Below, piece by piece: positions 31,551 through 39,944 of a DNA stretch of 54,637 bases. Within the stretch, counting starts at the first letter, position 1. Every line of letters begins with the position of its first letter. Source of the DNA: JBQTIQ01 sp052387955 (GTDB lineage: Bacteria; Actinomycetota; Acidimicrobiia; Acidimicrobiales; JACDCH01); assembly GCA_052387955.1 (NCBI GenBank), contig JBQTIQ010000032.1, positions 1-54,637 on the forward strand, written 5' to 3'. The position numbers and the translations under genes were made by a program. The notes below the pieces were generated by a model. It had not been told where the DNA came from. It did no database searches and saw nothing but the letters and a program-made list of their open reading frames with translations.

Positions 31551-32374
31551 GCGGGCCGCGGCACGCAGCTCGAGCCCCGGCCCGAGAGCCAATCCCGCAC
31601 CAGCGACGACACCGCGTCGGGGCGTTCGAGGTGGGCGGCATGGCCGGCACCTTGCACCAGTTCAAGGGTAGCGGTCGGGCCGATGGCGGCGACGAGGCGG
31701 CGGGCCTCGGCTGCGAACTTGAGGTCGTCGGCGCCGGCCACGACCAGGGCGGGCACGCCGGCCGCACCGATCGTCCCCAGGCGGCCCCACAGCGGCTCCT
31801 GAGCGCCCGTGCCCGCCCGGCGCAGGCTGGAGGCCAGTCCCGTCACCGTGTTGCTCCTGCGAGCCTGTCGGAACTGCGATTCGGGCCCGAGGCCGGCGAA
31901 GAGGGGCAGGGCCGTCCACGCGTCGAGGAACACTTCGAGCCCGTCGCACTCCAGTAGGGCGGCCCAGTGCTCGTCGGCCGCCCGCCGCTCGGCGCGCCGG
32001 TCGGGGTCGTCGATGCCGCCGGTAGCGCCGATGAGCACGAGCCCCCGGACGACTTCGGGCCGGTGCACGGCGACGTGGAGGACGTAGCGCCCGCCCATGG
32101 AGTAACCGAGGTACACCGCCGGGCCTCCCCGGTCGGCGATGAGGCCGGCGCCATCGACCAGCCCGGTGGCCAGCGCCGACGAGCGGCCGTGCCCCGGGGC
32201 GTCCACCCGTAGGGTCTCGTGGTCGGTGGCGAGGGCGGGGCCGAGCGGTCCCCAGCAGTCCTTGTCCTGGGCGAAACCGTGTACCAGCACGATCCGGGGC
32301 CCCTGCCCGTCGACTGCGGCGTGGATAGTGGCGGCCGGCACCCGCCCATCTTCCTGCACTCCGGGCGCAGCCAT
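31535..32374 (-). CDS. menH: MenH-like alpha/beta hydrolase (SHCHC synthase candidate)
   Basis: A 279-residue alpha/beta hydrolase. MenH eliminates pyruvate from SEPHCHC during menaquinone synthesis. Family features: LVHGFAQDKDCWGPL (oxyanion hole), APGHGRSS, the nucleophile elbow LGYSMGGRYVLH, and the MenH-type lid region LECDGLEVFLDAWTALPLF. The catalytic His lies in GAGHAAHLERPD. With menE, menA, menD, menF and menG nearby, MenH is the best call, though generic hydrolases share most motifs. The ATG at 32374 is preferred because the upstream in-frame TTG lies in a GC-palindrome repeat. The 3' end overlaps menA by 16 bp (convergent). Confidence 0.82.
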   Translation of the reverse strand: MAAPGVQEDGRVPAATIHAAVDGQGPRIVLVHGFAQDKDCWGPLGPALATDHETLRVDAPGHGRSSALATGLVDGAGLIADRGGPAVYLGYSMGGRYVLHVAVHRPEVVRGLVLIGATGGIDDPDRRAERRAADEHWAALLECDGLEVFLDAWTALPLFAGLGPESQFRQARRSNTVTGLASSLRRAGTGAQEPLWGRLGTIGAAGVPALVVAGADDLKFAAEARRLVAAIGPTATLELVQGAGHAAHLERPDAVSSLVRDWLSGRGSSCVPRPAQDGM

Positions 32375-32666
32375 CGTCGGGGTGGCCGCTTGGGGCCGAC
32401 GGGCCGCCTCGTCGTCAGCGGCGCTGGTCACTGGTGCACCATCGCTGGGGGCGCAGCCCCCGACCATCAAGGGTCACGCCGCTGGCACTAGCTCTGCCAT
32501 CGGCGACTATTGCGATGGCGGCAGGCGACGGAGCCCCGTCGACGTAGAAGGCCACGGTCCTCGAAGGCGCGTCACCGAACGACGACCCAGTCGCCACCGT
32601 GGCCGTCGAACGTAACGGCGCCTTGGCACGGGCGATCCACCCGATACTGGCCACCGCCCTCGCCGC
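32375..32666. other. Intergenic stretch with one palindrome and no supported gene
   Basis: It contains GGGGGCGCAGCCCCC (32447-32461, family R2 in reverse orientation). The rest has short frames on both strands that look slightly protein-like, for example GALARAIHPILATALAA on the plus strand just before 32674. None has a start and ribosome binding site, so this is probably gene debris at the edge of the insertion region. Confidence 0.4.
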
Positions 32667-34337
32667 TCAGAGGTAGGTGTAGCGGCTCCCCGGATGTGTC
32701 TTGGAGTCGCCGTCGGGGCCGGTGACGACGACGTGGACCGCATCGGGGAGCGCGGCCGGCGTGGTGAACACGAGGTTCTGGCCCGACACGGCGAAGGGAA
32801 CGACCACGCCGCCGACCCGCAGCGCGGCGGCCTGGGCCAGGTTGTAGCCCGTCACCGTCACCTCGGTACCCCCGGTGGAGGGGCCGCTGTCGGGAACGAG
32901 ATCGGTGACCTCGGTGACGTGGTCGTCGTCGGTGATCGTCATCACCGCGCTGGCGTCGCCCAGCGCGACCACGGGAGGAGAACCTGGTGCCAGTGACACC
33001 GTGGCCGTGAACGTCTCGGCCGGTTCGTCGAGGAGGTCCCCCGTGATGGTGACGCCGTAGGTCCCGGTGACTTGACCGGCCGGGATGGTCACGGTGGCGG
33101 GAAAACCGAACTGGGCCAGGAACGCACCGGGGTCGAAGTAGTCCGCCGGGGTGGTGGCGCTGCCGGGAGCGGTGGTGACCTTGACCGTGACCGGCTGGGC
33201 CGCCGCGCTGGACAACGTGATCGTGAACTGTGCCACCTTGGACCCGGAGTCACCTTCGACGACCCACACGTCCCCAACCGATACCGAGGGAACCGAGATC
33301 ACCTGGGTGAGCTCCGGAGACTGGGCCGCCAGCACCACGGAGTCTCCCGTGTACCGCGCGATGACCGAGTAGGTGCCGACCTCAAGCCGGTTCACGTCCG
33401 GGGTGCAGGTCGCCCGGAACCTCCCGTTGCCGATGGCGGTGAGGGGCTGCGCGGAGCAGGTCCGCGAGATGTCGTCGTTCACCGGATCGGAGCTCTCCAT
33501 GAACCGGACCGTGCCACTGCCGTCACCACCGGCGACGGTCGCCGTGAAGGTCGGCGGGTTGGCGGGCTCGGCTGGGGTCTCCGACGTGGTGAGGGCCGTC
33601 GTCGCCAGGGCCGTCGGCATCGTCTGGACGATCACGCCCCCGTCCGCGTGCCGGGCGAGCTTGCACGAGGTGGTCGACGAGCACTGGATCCCTGTCCAGA
33701 TTCCGGGCGCATAGTCGGCGTCGTTGAGGTTCTGTCTTTCCACGGGCTGCGGCGCGCCGTTCACGAACGCCACCACCGCAAGATCGTTGGCGGCGTCACC
33801 CGCCCCGAAGCAGATGGTGCTGGAGACGCAGTCAATGCCCCAATAGCGCATGAGCAGCGGGCCCGGGTGTGTCGTGACGACGCCGTCGCGGATGGCGACT
33901 CCCATGAGGTCGGCGCCGGCCACGCACCGCGTCGGGCTCCAGCACCCCACGGCCTGGAGCGGCGGCACGCCCGGCAGGACCTGCGCCGGCTGGGGGTCGC
34001 CATCTTCGATCTCGACGATCACGGCCTCTCCGCCGGTCGAGCGGCCGACCGCGATGCAGTAGTCGTCGGCGGGGCAGTCGACGTCGGACAGGCCGAAGAC
34101 CGCCGGGTCGGTGGTGTAGGTGCCAGGCTCCCCGTCGTCGACCTGCACCACGCCGCTACCGACGGCGAAGCAGCGATCGCTCGTGGCGCAGGCCACCGTC
34201 GCGACGCTGATGCTCAGGGGTACCGTCGCGGAGCGCTCGGGATCCCCGTCGTCGAAGACCTGGAAGACGGAACGGGTCAGCGTGTTCGCAGCTCCGATCC
34301 CAGGGATTGTCCCCAAATCGGACAAACCATAGTGCAC
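32667..34337 (-). CDS. Cys-repeat, Ig-like, Calx-beta and IPT/TIG domain protein lacking a signal peptide, possibly truncated
   Basis: A 556-residue protein built from extracellular-type domains. Residues about 40-230 hold five repeats with paired cysteines (C50/C56, C88/C94, C132/C138, C170/C176, C219/C225; pattern VxCxxxxxCxAVG), probably propeller blades. An Ig-like domain (about 255-345), a Calx-beta domain (about 350-470, DVWVVEGDSGSKVAQFTITL, ending MTITDDD) and an IPT/TIG domain (about 475-556, ending GSRYTYL) follow. Such proteins are normally secreted, yet no signal peptide precedes GTG 34337, and an in-frame stop lies 14 codons upstream. The 5' end appears to have been lost, so the gene may be a remnant. 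It sits between menH and menD beside transposase and PIN debris. Confidence 0.75.
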   Translation of the reverse strand: MHYGLSDLGTIPGIGAANTLTRSVFQVFDDGDPERSATVPLSISVATVACATSDRCFAVGSGVVQVDDGEPGTYTTDPAVFGLSDVDCPADDYCIAVGRSTGGEAVIVEIEDGDPQPAQVLPGVPPLQAVGCWSPTRCVAGADLMGVAIRDGVVTTHPGPLLMRYWGIDCVSSTICFGAGDAANDLAVVAFVNGAPQPVERQNLNDADYAPGIWTGIQCSSTTSCKLARHADGGVIVQTMPTALATTALTTSETPAEPANPPTFTATVAGGDGSGTVRFMESSDPVNDDISRTCSAQPLTAIGNGRFRATCTPDVNRLEVGTYSVIARYTGDSVVLAAQSPELTQVISVPSVSVGDVWVVEGDSGSKVAQFTITLSSAAAQPVTVKVTTAPGSATTPADYFDPGAFLAQFGFPATVTIPAGQVTGTYGVTITGDLLDEPAETFTATVSLAPGSPPVVALGDASAVMTITDDDHVTEVTDLVPDSGPSTGGTEVTVTGYNLAQAAALRVGGVVVPFAVSGQNLVFTTPAALPDAVHVVVTGPDGDSKTHPGSRYTYL

Positions 34338-34373
34338 CGGAACGATCGGCGTGGCACCCCCACAGCGGCTTTC

Positions 34374-34643
34374 TCATCGGTCGGGGGTGAGCAAGCGCCT
34401 CCGGGTCGGCCCCGCGCCCATCATGGCCAGCTCCGACAGGCGTTCCCCCTGTGTCCGCTGAAGCGGCCGTTCTAGCGCCGATCTCACATTGGCGTCATGC
34501 GTCGCATCGACGAACCCCTCGAGGTCGGTGATGTTGCATCGCGCCACGAGCCCGGCTTCGAGGAGCGGCAACAGTCGCTCGGCGATCGCGGCGTTCGAGG
34601 AGCGGGCCAGCGCGGAGGTGTCGCCGAGGTAGTACGGCCTCAG
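34374..34643 (-). pseudogene. Truncated PIN-domain (VapC-like) toxin remnant
   Basis: The frame reads YYLGDTSALARSSNAAIAER and then LLEAGLVARCNITDLEG, which matches the N-terminal half of actinobacterial VapC toxins: the first catalytic Asp in DTSALAR and a conserved acidic residue in the TDLE segment. About 60 residues are recognisable. The C-terminal half with the remaining acidic residues is missing, and the frame ends at 34374 after unrelated sequence. No antitoxin gene is adjacent. It abuts the transposase remnant directly. Confidence 0.6.
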
Positions 34644-34851
34644 AACGGCCGGGGCGAGGTCAGCCGGTTCGCAACCATCGCTCCGATGACCTGGCCGTGC
34701 GTAGCGATCACCACGCCCGCACCGGGACGGCACGATCAACGATCCCCCGGATATCGAGCCGCTCGCAGAACCGGGCGATCACCGGGAGCGAGCCCAACGA
34801 TTCGTTCAGCCGGACCGCAGGAGTCCCCAGAACCAGCCGTTTCCTCGCCAC
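34640..34851 (-). pseudogene. Frameshifted N-terminal remnant of an IS1634-type transposase (DUF4277-like)
   Basis: The first frame, from GTG 34851, contains LVLGTPAVRLNESLGSLPVI, then ARFCERLDIRGIVDRAVPVR, and stops at 34708. One frame over, HGQVIGAMVANRLTSPRPF continues the same domain to a stop at 34640. Together these match the N-terminal DUF4277 region found in IS1634-type transposases, where HGQVIxALVANRL follows the IARFxERLxIRxIVD segment. The DDE catalytic part and the element ends are absent, so this is an inactive fragment. The family assignment is from memory of the domain pattern. Confidence 0.55.
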
Positions 34852-35021
34852 AAGACGGCTTTCGCGACCCGCCGTTCGATTCCTGCTCGAGCGACAAAGC
34901 TTCTTCGATCACCTCGATCTTCCCGCCATGTGCGGAACACAGGGCTAGCAGCTGTGCCCAGCCGCCCCAACCCAGTCGCCGCACCCGGGAGAGCGCTCCT
35001 GCGCCCTGCAAAGCTGGCCTG
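34852..35021. other. Gap between the transposase remnant and menD
   Basis: No supported gene. The minus strand has an open but unrecognised stretch (LLALCSAHGGKIEVIEEAL near 34890-34950) that could be more debris from the same insertion. Confidence 0.35.
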
Positions 35022-36749
35022 GTGACGAACGGCGCTGGCCCCGGCGATCTCCAGGCCACGTTCTGCGCCACGGTGGTCGACGAATGGGTACGGGCCGGCG
35101 TCCGCTTGGCGATGGTGGCGCCCGGGTCACGCTCGACGCCGATGCTGCTGGCGTTGGCGGCTGCCCCTGCCGTCGGGGTGCACGTGTTCCACGACGAGCG
35201 GGCCGCCGCCTTCGCCGCTCTCGGCGCCGGGCTCGCCTCGGGCCAGCCGGCGGTGGCGCTGTGCTCGAGCGGGACCGCGGCGGCGCACTTCCACGCCGCC
35301 GTGATCGAGGCCGACCTGGCCGCGGTCCCGCTGCTGGTGTGCACCGCCGACCGTCCTCCCGAGTCGCGCCACGTCGGAGCCCCGCAGACCATCGACCAGG
35401 CCGGTCTCTACGGCCGGGCCCCGCGATGGGCCGTCGATGCCCCGGTGGCGACCGAGGCCGACCGGCGCTCGTGGCGGTCGCTGGCGTCACGGGCCGTGCT
35501 CGAGGCCGCCGGAGGCCTGGGCGGCCGGCCCGGTCCGGTGCACCTCAACCTGCCGTTTCGCGAGCCGCTGGTGGGCGAGCCCGGTGACCTGCCGGCGGGC
35601 CGCAGCGCCGGCCGGCCCTGGCACCGACGGACCGAGGCCAGCGCTGCGCCCGACGGCGATGCCCTGGCGGCCGTGGCCGCCCGGCTGGCCGGCCGGCGTG
35701 GCCTGGTGGTGGCCGGGGGGCCGCTGGCAGCGCCGGCCCGGGCCGTTGCCGACATCGCCGACCGGCTCGGTTACCCCCTTCTCGCTGGCCCCCGGGCCGG
35801 TGTGGAGTCGGTGCCGGCGCGCTGGGACGCCCTCCTGCGGGCCCCGGTGTTCGTGGCCGCCCACCGGCCCGAGGTCGTGCTGCGGTTCGGGCCGGCGCCG
35901 GCGTCGCGGGCCCTGTCCGAATTCCTGGCCGGCGCCGGCGCCGAGGAGATCGTGGTGGGCCCGGCATGGTGCGATCCCGACCGCGCCGCCGCCCTGTTCG
36001 TCCCGGCCGGTCTCGCCGCCACCGCCCTCGGCCTGCTCGCCGGCCGGGCGTTCGAGCCGGCGCCGGCGGGGTGGCGCCAAGGGTGGGATGCCGCCGGTGC
36101 CGCCGCCGAGCGAGCGGTGACGACGGTGCTGGACGGGCGGCCCGAGGTCACCGAGCCTGGCGTTGCCCGGGCGGTGATCGACGTCGTCGCGGAAACGGGC
36201 GCTGAGCTGGTGGTGGCGTCGTCGATGCCGGTGCGTGACGTCGAGTGGTACGCGGGAGCGCCGGCTGCGGGGCGGGTGCATGCCAACCGGGGGGCCAACG
36301 GCATCGACGGCACCGTGGCCAGCGCGGTCGGGGTGGCGCTGGCCACCCGGCGGCCGACGGTGGCGCTGTTGGGCGACATCGCCTTCCTGCACGACTCGAC
36401 CGTCCTCGTGGCCATCGCGGCGCGCCCCATCGACCTGACGTTGGTGGTGGTCGACAACGACGGCGGTGGGATCTTCTCGTTCCTGCCCCAGGCCTCGCGG
36501 TTGGCGCCGGACCGGTTCGAGACCTACTTCGGCACCCCCCACGGGGTGGCCATAGACCAGCTGGCGGCGGTGCACGGCCTGCTCACCATCGTCGTCGAAG
36601 ACCCTGGCGCCCTCCTCCCCGCCCTGCGCTCGTCGGTCGCTCTCGGCGGCGTGCGGGTGGTGCTGGCCCGCACCGACCGTGCCGCCAACGTCGCCCTTCA
36701 CCACGACCTGCACCGGGCCGTGGCCGGCGCCGTCGACGAGTTGAGCTGA
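35022..36749 (+). CDS. menD: 2-Succinyl-5-enolpyruvyl-6-hydroxy-3-cyclohexene-1-carboxylate synthase
   Basis: A thiamine-diphosphate enzyme that joins 2-oxoglutarate and isochorismate, the first committed step of menaquinone synthesis. The 575-residue protein has the three-domain arrangement. The N-terminal domain has VVDEWVRAGVRLAMVAPGSR and the ThDP-activating Glu in FHDERAAAFAALG. The C-terminal domain has the ThDP/Mg motif GDIAFLHDST...VVVDNDGGGIFSFLPQAS. The GTG at 35022 is chosen because the conserved domain begins about eight residues later and no better start exists; the upstream open frame runs through the transposase debris. It converges on menF across an R1 repeat, and MenF supplies its substrate. 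Confidence 0.95.
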   Translation: MTNGAGPGDLQATFCATVVDEWVRAGVRLAMVAPGSRSTPMLLALAAAPAVGVHVFHDERAAAFAALGAGLASGQPAVALCSSGTAAAHFHAAVIEADLAAVPLLVCTADRPPESRHVGAPQTIDQAGLYGRAPRWAVDAPVATEADRRSWRSLASRAVLEAAGGLGGRPGPVHLNLPFREPLVGEPGDLPAGRSAGRPWHRRTEASAAPDGDALAAVAARLAGRRGLVVAGGPLAAPARAVADIADRLGYPLLAGPRAGVESVPARWDALLRAPVFVAAHRPEVVLRFGPAPASRALSEFLAGAGAEEIVVGPAWCDPDRAAALFVPAGLAATALGLLAGRAFEPAPAGWRQGWDAAGAAAERAVTTVLDGRPEVTEPGVARAVIDVVAETGAELVVASSMPVRDVEWYAGAPAAGRVHANRGANGIDGTVASAVGVALATRRPTVALLGDIAFLHDSTVLVAIAARPIDLTLVVVDNDGGGIFSFLPQASRLAPDRFETYFGTPHGVAIDQLAAVHGLLTIVVEDPGALLPALRSSVALGGVRVVLARTDRAANVALHHDLHRAVAGAVDELS

Positions 36750-36760
36750 CGGGCCGTCGT

Positions 36761-36886
36761 TAGCTGGGGGGCTGCGCCACCCCGGCCCCCATCGCCGCCC
36801 GGCTCCCTGGCGGTCGCACGGTCGGCCTCTGCTCGGTCCCGGAACATGTCGCAACGTCAAGCAGTTTCCCGACCGAGCAGATCTAG
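36761..36886 (+). repeat. Dispersed hairpin element, family R1, copy B
   Basis: A 126-bp copy of the element at 20142-20265, starting TAGCTGGGGGGCTGCGCCAC and ending GAGCAGATCTAG. The terminal hairpin arms CTGCTCGGTC and GACCGAGCAG are kept, with changes in the inner stem. It lies between the convergent menD and menF, and its CTAG end provides the menF stop codon at 36883-36885. Confidence 0.85.
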
Positions 36887-38094
36887 GGCCGGACGATGGC
36901 GGAGAGCACCGCCTGCAGCTTGGCCCTGGTCTCGCCCAGTTCGGTGGCGGGGTCGGAGTCGGCCACGATGCCGTTGCCGGCAAAGACCCGGGCCGAACGC
37001 CCGTCGATCTCGGCGCAGCGGATGCTCACCGCCCACTGCCCGTTCCCCTGGGCGTCGACCCAGCCGACCGCTCCGGCGTAGCGCCGGCGGTCGAAGCCCT
37101 CGTGGGCGGCGATGAAGGCCAGGGCCTCCTCACGGGGGTCGCCGCACACCGCCGGCGTCGGGTGCAGGGCATGCACCAACTCGAGGACGGACGGCGCCGG
37201 CGACGACAGCCGTCCTTCGACCATGGTGGCCAGGTGCTGGACGTTGGCCACGGGCACCACCGAGGGCTCGGCTTCGTCATCGAGGTAAGAACACCACGGC
37301 AACAGCGCGTCGTGGACACGGTCGATCGTGATCTGGTGCTCGGCACGGTCCTTGGCCGAGGCCAGCAACGATGCGGCGAGACGGGCGTCGGTGGTGGGGT
37401 CACCGCCCCGGGGCGCGGTCCCCGCCATCGGCTGGGCGCGGACGATGTCGCCCGTGCGTGACACGAGCAGCTCGGGGCTGGCCCCGACGAAGCCCTCGAC
37501 GTGGAACACGAAGCAGCCGGGGTAGGCGGCCCGCAGCCGGGCCAGGACCTCGCCGACGTCGATCGGCTCCTCAGCGGTGACCACCACCTCCCGGGCCAGC
37601 ACCACCTTGCGCAGCGGTCCCTGGGCGATGGCCTTGGTTGCCCGCTCGACCAGCTCGCACCACCGGGTCGGCGCCATACCCGGTTCGATCGTGAAGCGGC
37701 TCGGTGCCTCCGGCCGAGGCTGGCCGGTCCTGGTGGTGAATTCCGTGGTGCCGGCGTCGGGCGGGCCGGAGGTGATCGTCGTGTGCCAGCGGGTGCCGTC
37801 GTCGGAGCGGCCCCAGATCTCGGCCGGCACGACCAGTTCGGCGTCGGCGCCGGGCCGGAACGGTAGGGCCCCGAACGCGATCGGCCCGCATCCGGGCAGT
37901 CCGACAGCGTCGTCGACCACGATGGCGGCCAGGGCGGCGAGGGCCTCGGCGGCGGGCGCCCGCAGGGCGATGCCCCGGGCCGCCATCCCGCCCCGTCCCC
38001 GTTCGAAGAACAGCCCGGGACCACCGGCCTCGCCGGCCACCGTCAGCAGGTCGAAGTCGACGTCCGACCGCCGCGTGCGGGCGGTCAGCCCCAA
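36883..38094 (-). CDS. menF: Isochorismate synthase
   Basis: A chorismate-utilising enzyme that converts chorismate to isochorismate for MenD, 403 residues. The C-terminal catalytic domain is intact: GPLRKVVLAREVVV, FVGASPELLVSR, RAQPMAGTAPRGG (with the catalytic region), ALHPTPAVCGDPREEAL, YAGAVGWVDAQGNGQWAVSI and the Mg-binding terminal region FAGNGIVADSDPATELGETR. The TTG at 38094 has GGGAG 7 nt upstream and lies 15 bp after the menG stop, so the two genes form an operon. An entC-type siderophore role is less likely in this context. The stop lies inside repeat R1 copy B. Confidence 0.92.
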   Translation of the reverse strand: MGLTARTRRSDVDFDLLTVAGEAGGPGLFFERGRGGMAARGIALRAPAAEALAALAAIVVDDAVGLPGCGPIAFGALPFRPGADAELVVPAEIWGRSDDGTRWHTTITSGPPDAGTTEFTTRTGQPRPEAPSRFTIEPGMAPTRWCELVERATKAIAQGPLRKVVLAREVVVTAEEPIDVGEVLARLRAAYPGCFVFHVEGFVGASPELLVSRTGDIVRAQPMAGTAPRGGDPTTDARLAASLLASAKDRAEHQITIDRVHDALLPWCSYLDDEAEPSVVPVANVQHLATMVEGRLSSPAPSVLELVHALHPTPAVCGDPREEALAFIAAHEGFDRRRYAGAVGWVDAQGNGQWAVSIRCAEIDGRSARVFAGNGIVADSDPATELGETRAKLQAVLSAIVRP

Positions 38095-38109
38095 GCGGCT
38101 GCTCCCACG

Positions 38110-38814
38110 TCAGCTCGCCCGGGTGGCGGTGACGAGCTGGGCGATGCCGGTCGACAGCAGCCGGCGTTCGACGTGGGTGAACCCGGCCGCCCGCAACATG
38201 TCCAGCATCACGTCCGGTTCGGGGAGGTAGGCCACCGACTTGGGTAGGTACTTGTAGGCCTTGCGGTCGGACAGGAGCCCGCCGATCAGGGGGACCACGT
38301 GCCGGAAGTAGATGCCGTGGCCCCAGCGCATGACCCGGAACTTGGGCTCGGCCACCTCGAGCAGCGCCACTCGGCCGCCGGGGCGTACCACCCGGGCCAA
38401 CGAGGTGAAGAACGGCGCCAGCTCGACGAAGTTGCGCAGGGCGAACCCACAGGTGGCGCCGTCGATGCTGCCGTCGGGGAAGGGCAGGGCCAGCGCATCG
38501 CCGTGCACCAGCGGCGCCTTGGTCTTCGCCACCGCCAGCATCCCCAGGGAAAGGTCGACACCGATCGGGCGGTACTGCTTGGAGGCGAGCTCTCGGCACA
38601 GGTCGCCCGTCCCGCAGGCCAGGTCGGCCACCAGCGCACGCTCGGCCAGGCCCAACGACCTGACCGTCTTGCGCCGCCAGCCGACGTCCATCCGGAAGGT
38701 CATGACCCGGTTGACGAGGTCATAGCGAGGAGCGATGGCGTCGAACATGGCCCGCACGGCGCGGACCTTGGCGTCGCCTTCGGGCAGGTTGTCGGCGTCG
38801 ATGTCTACGGTCAC
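38110..38814 (-). CDS. menG: Demethylmenaquinone methyltransferase
   Basis: A class I SAM-dependent methyltransferase (UbiE/MenG family) that performs the last step of menaquinone synthesis. The 234-residue protein has the UbiE signature YDLVNRVMTFRMDVGWRR, the SAM-binding motif LVADLACGTGDL, and GFALRNF and RVVRPGGRVALLEVAEP typical of the family. The GTG at 38814 is supported by AGGCGGAGGT 6 nt upstream, a strong Shine-Dalgarno site. It is followed by menF 15 bp downstream on the same strand. Upstream lies a family R2 palindrome (38894-38908). Confidence 0.94.
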   Translation of the reverse strand: MTVDIDADNLPEGDAKVRAVRAMFDAIAPRYDLVNRVMTFRMDVGWRRKTVRSLGLAERALVADLACGTGDLCRELASKQYRPIGVDLSLGMLAVAKTKAPLVHGDALALPFPDGSIDGATCGFALRNFVELAPFFTSLARVVRPGGRVALLEVAEPKFRVMRWGHGIYFRHVVPLIGGLLSDRKAYKYLPKSVAYLPEPDVMLDMLRAAGFTHVERRLLSTGIAQLVTATRAS

Positions 38815-38893
38815 GTGCGCACCTCCGCCTGTGGTCCCCCCAGGTGGACGGTCGACCGTGCGACCGCCAGGGAGCCGGGCGACGATGGGGTCC

Positions 38894-38908
38894 GGGGGCG
38901 CAGCCCCC
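38894..38908. repeat. GC palindrome, family R2 core
   Basis: GGGGGCGCAGCCCCC, in the 158-bp gap between menG and the epoxide-hydrolase-like gene, followed by GAGCATGAGCGATCACGG. It could terminate the upstream transcript on the minus strand. Confidence 0.7.
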
Positions 38909-38972
38909 GAGCATGAGCGATCACGGGCTCACCGTACTTGCGGCCGGTCCGCATGTCCCGGGCCGCAGGCCG

Positions 38973-39845
38973 TCACACCCAGCGGGGCAGCGACGCCAGG
39001 AAGCCGAGGAGGTGGCGGTTGACCTCGTCGGGACGCTCCTGTTGGGCCCAGTGGCCGCAGTCGTCGATGACGATCTTGCTCACGTGGGGCACCCGCTTCT
39101 CCATGCCGGCGGTGAGGGCCGGGGTGAGCACCGGGTCATTGGCGGCCGAGATCATCAGCGCCGGTGCGTCGATGATCTCGGGTAGGTCGGCCCGCAGGGC
39201 CCAGTTGCGGTCGAGGGCGCGGTAGTAGGCCACCGTCGGCGTGATCGAGCCCTCGGGACGGAACTGTTCGACGTGGCGGGCGATCAGCTCGTCGGTGACG
39301 ACCTCCTTGCGGTGGGCGGCGCCGCTGTACACGAAGCGCAGCCACCCCTCGACGTCGGCCCCCAGGAAGTACTCGGCCGGCCCGTAGTCCTGGAACTGCA
39401 CGATGTAGGGCGGGCGGCTCGGGAACATGGCCCGCAGCGCGGCGACGATCGACAGGGGCCCATGGGCCAGGTCGGGGGTGTTGAGCGACACCACGCCGGC
39501 GGTGCGCCCGGGGAACCGGCGGGCGAAGGGCCACACCAATAGCCCGCCCCAGTCGTGACCGACGACCACTGCCCGCTCGTGGCCGATGGCCTCGATCAGC
39601 CCGGCGACGCACGTGTTGACCCATTCCTCGTCGTAGGTGGCGTCGGGCTTGTCCGACCGTCCGTAGCCCGGAAGGTCGAAGGCGACGGCGTGGTAGCCCT
39701 CGGCCCCGAGGGCGCTGAGTTGGTGACGCCAGGACCACCATGATTCGGGCCACCCGTGCAGCATGAGAACCAGCGGGCCACGGCGGGGGCCGTCCTCCAC
39801 CGCGAACAGCCGGATGCCGTTGGTGACGACGTAGCGTTCGACCAC
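38973..39845 (-). CDS. Epoxide hydrolase-like alpha/beta hydrolase
   Basis: A 290-residue alpha/beta hydrolase of the epoxide hydrolase/haloalkane dehalogenase group. The oxyanion motif is LMLHGWPESWWSWRHQL (HGxP). The nucleophile is an Asp in VVVGHDWGGLLVW, and the catalytic His lies in DDCGHWAQQERPDEV. FDLPGYGRSDKPD is also conserved. The Asp nucleophile separates it from esterases, and the HGWP motif favours epoxide hydrolase over dehalogenase. The substrate is unknown. The GTG at 39845 follows TACCGT by 7 nt (leaderless). The gene is divergent from the site-2 protease with 99 bp between, each gene having its own -10. Confidence 0.87.
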   Translation of the reverse strand: MVERYVVTNGIRLFAVEDGPRRGPLVLMLHGWPESWWSWRHQLSALGAEGYHAVAFDLPGYGRSDKPDATYDEEWVNTCVAGLIEAIGHERAVVVGHDWGGLLVWPFARRFPGRTAGVVSLNTPDLAHGPLSIVAALRAMFPSRPPYIVQFQDYGPAEYFLGADVEGWLRFVYSGAAHRKEVVTDELIARHVEQFRPEGSITPTVAYYRALDRNWALRADLPEIIDAPALMISAANDPVLTPALTAGMEKRVPHVSKIVIDDCGHWAQQERPDEVNRHLLGFLASLPRWV

Positions 39846-39852
39846 CGAGCCG

Positions 39853-39858
39853 ACGGTA
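39853..39858 (-). promoter_or_regulatory. -10 element for the leaderless epoxide-hydrolase-like gene
   Basis: TACCGT on the minus strand, 7 nt before the GTG at 39845. Confidence 0.5.
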
Positions 39859-39932
39859 CCCCTCGAGCCCGGTGCCGCTCGGGCCGGCCGGTACCGCACA
39901 GGGTCCGAAGAGGGCCGTGGGGGACGATCGGC

Positions 39933-39938
39933 GACAAT
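39933..39938 (+). promoter_or_regulatory. Possible -10 element of the site-2 protease gene
   Basis: GACAAT lies 6 nt before the GTG at 39945; it is close to TACAAT. Confidence 0.4.
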
Positions 39939-39944
39939 GGGACC

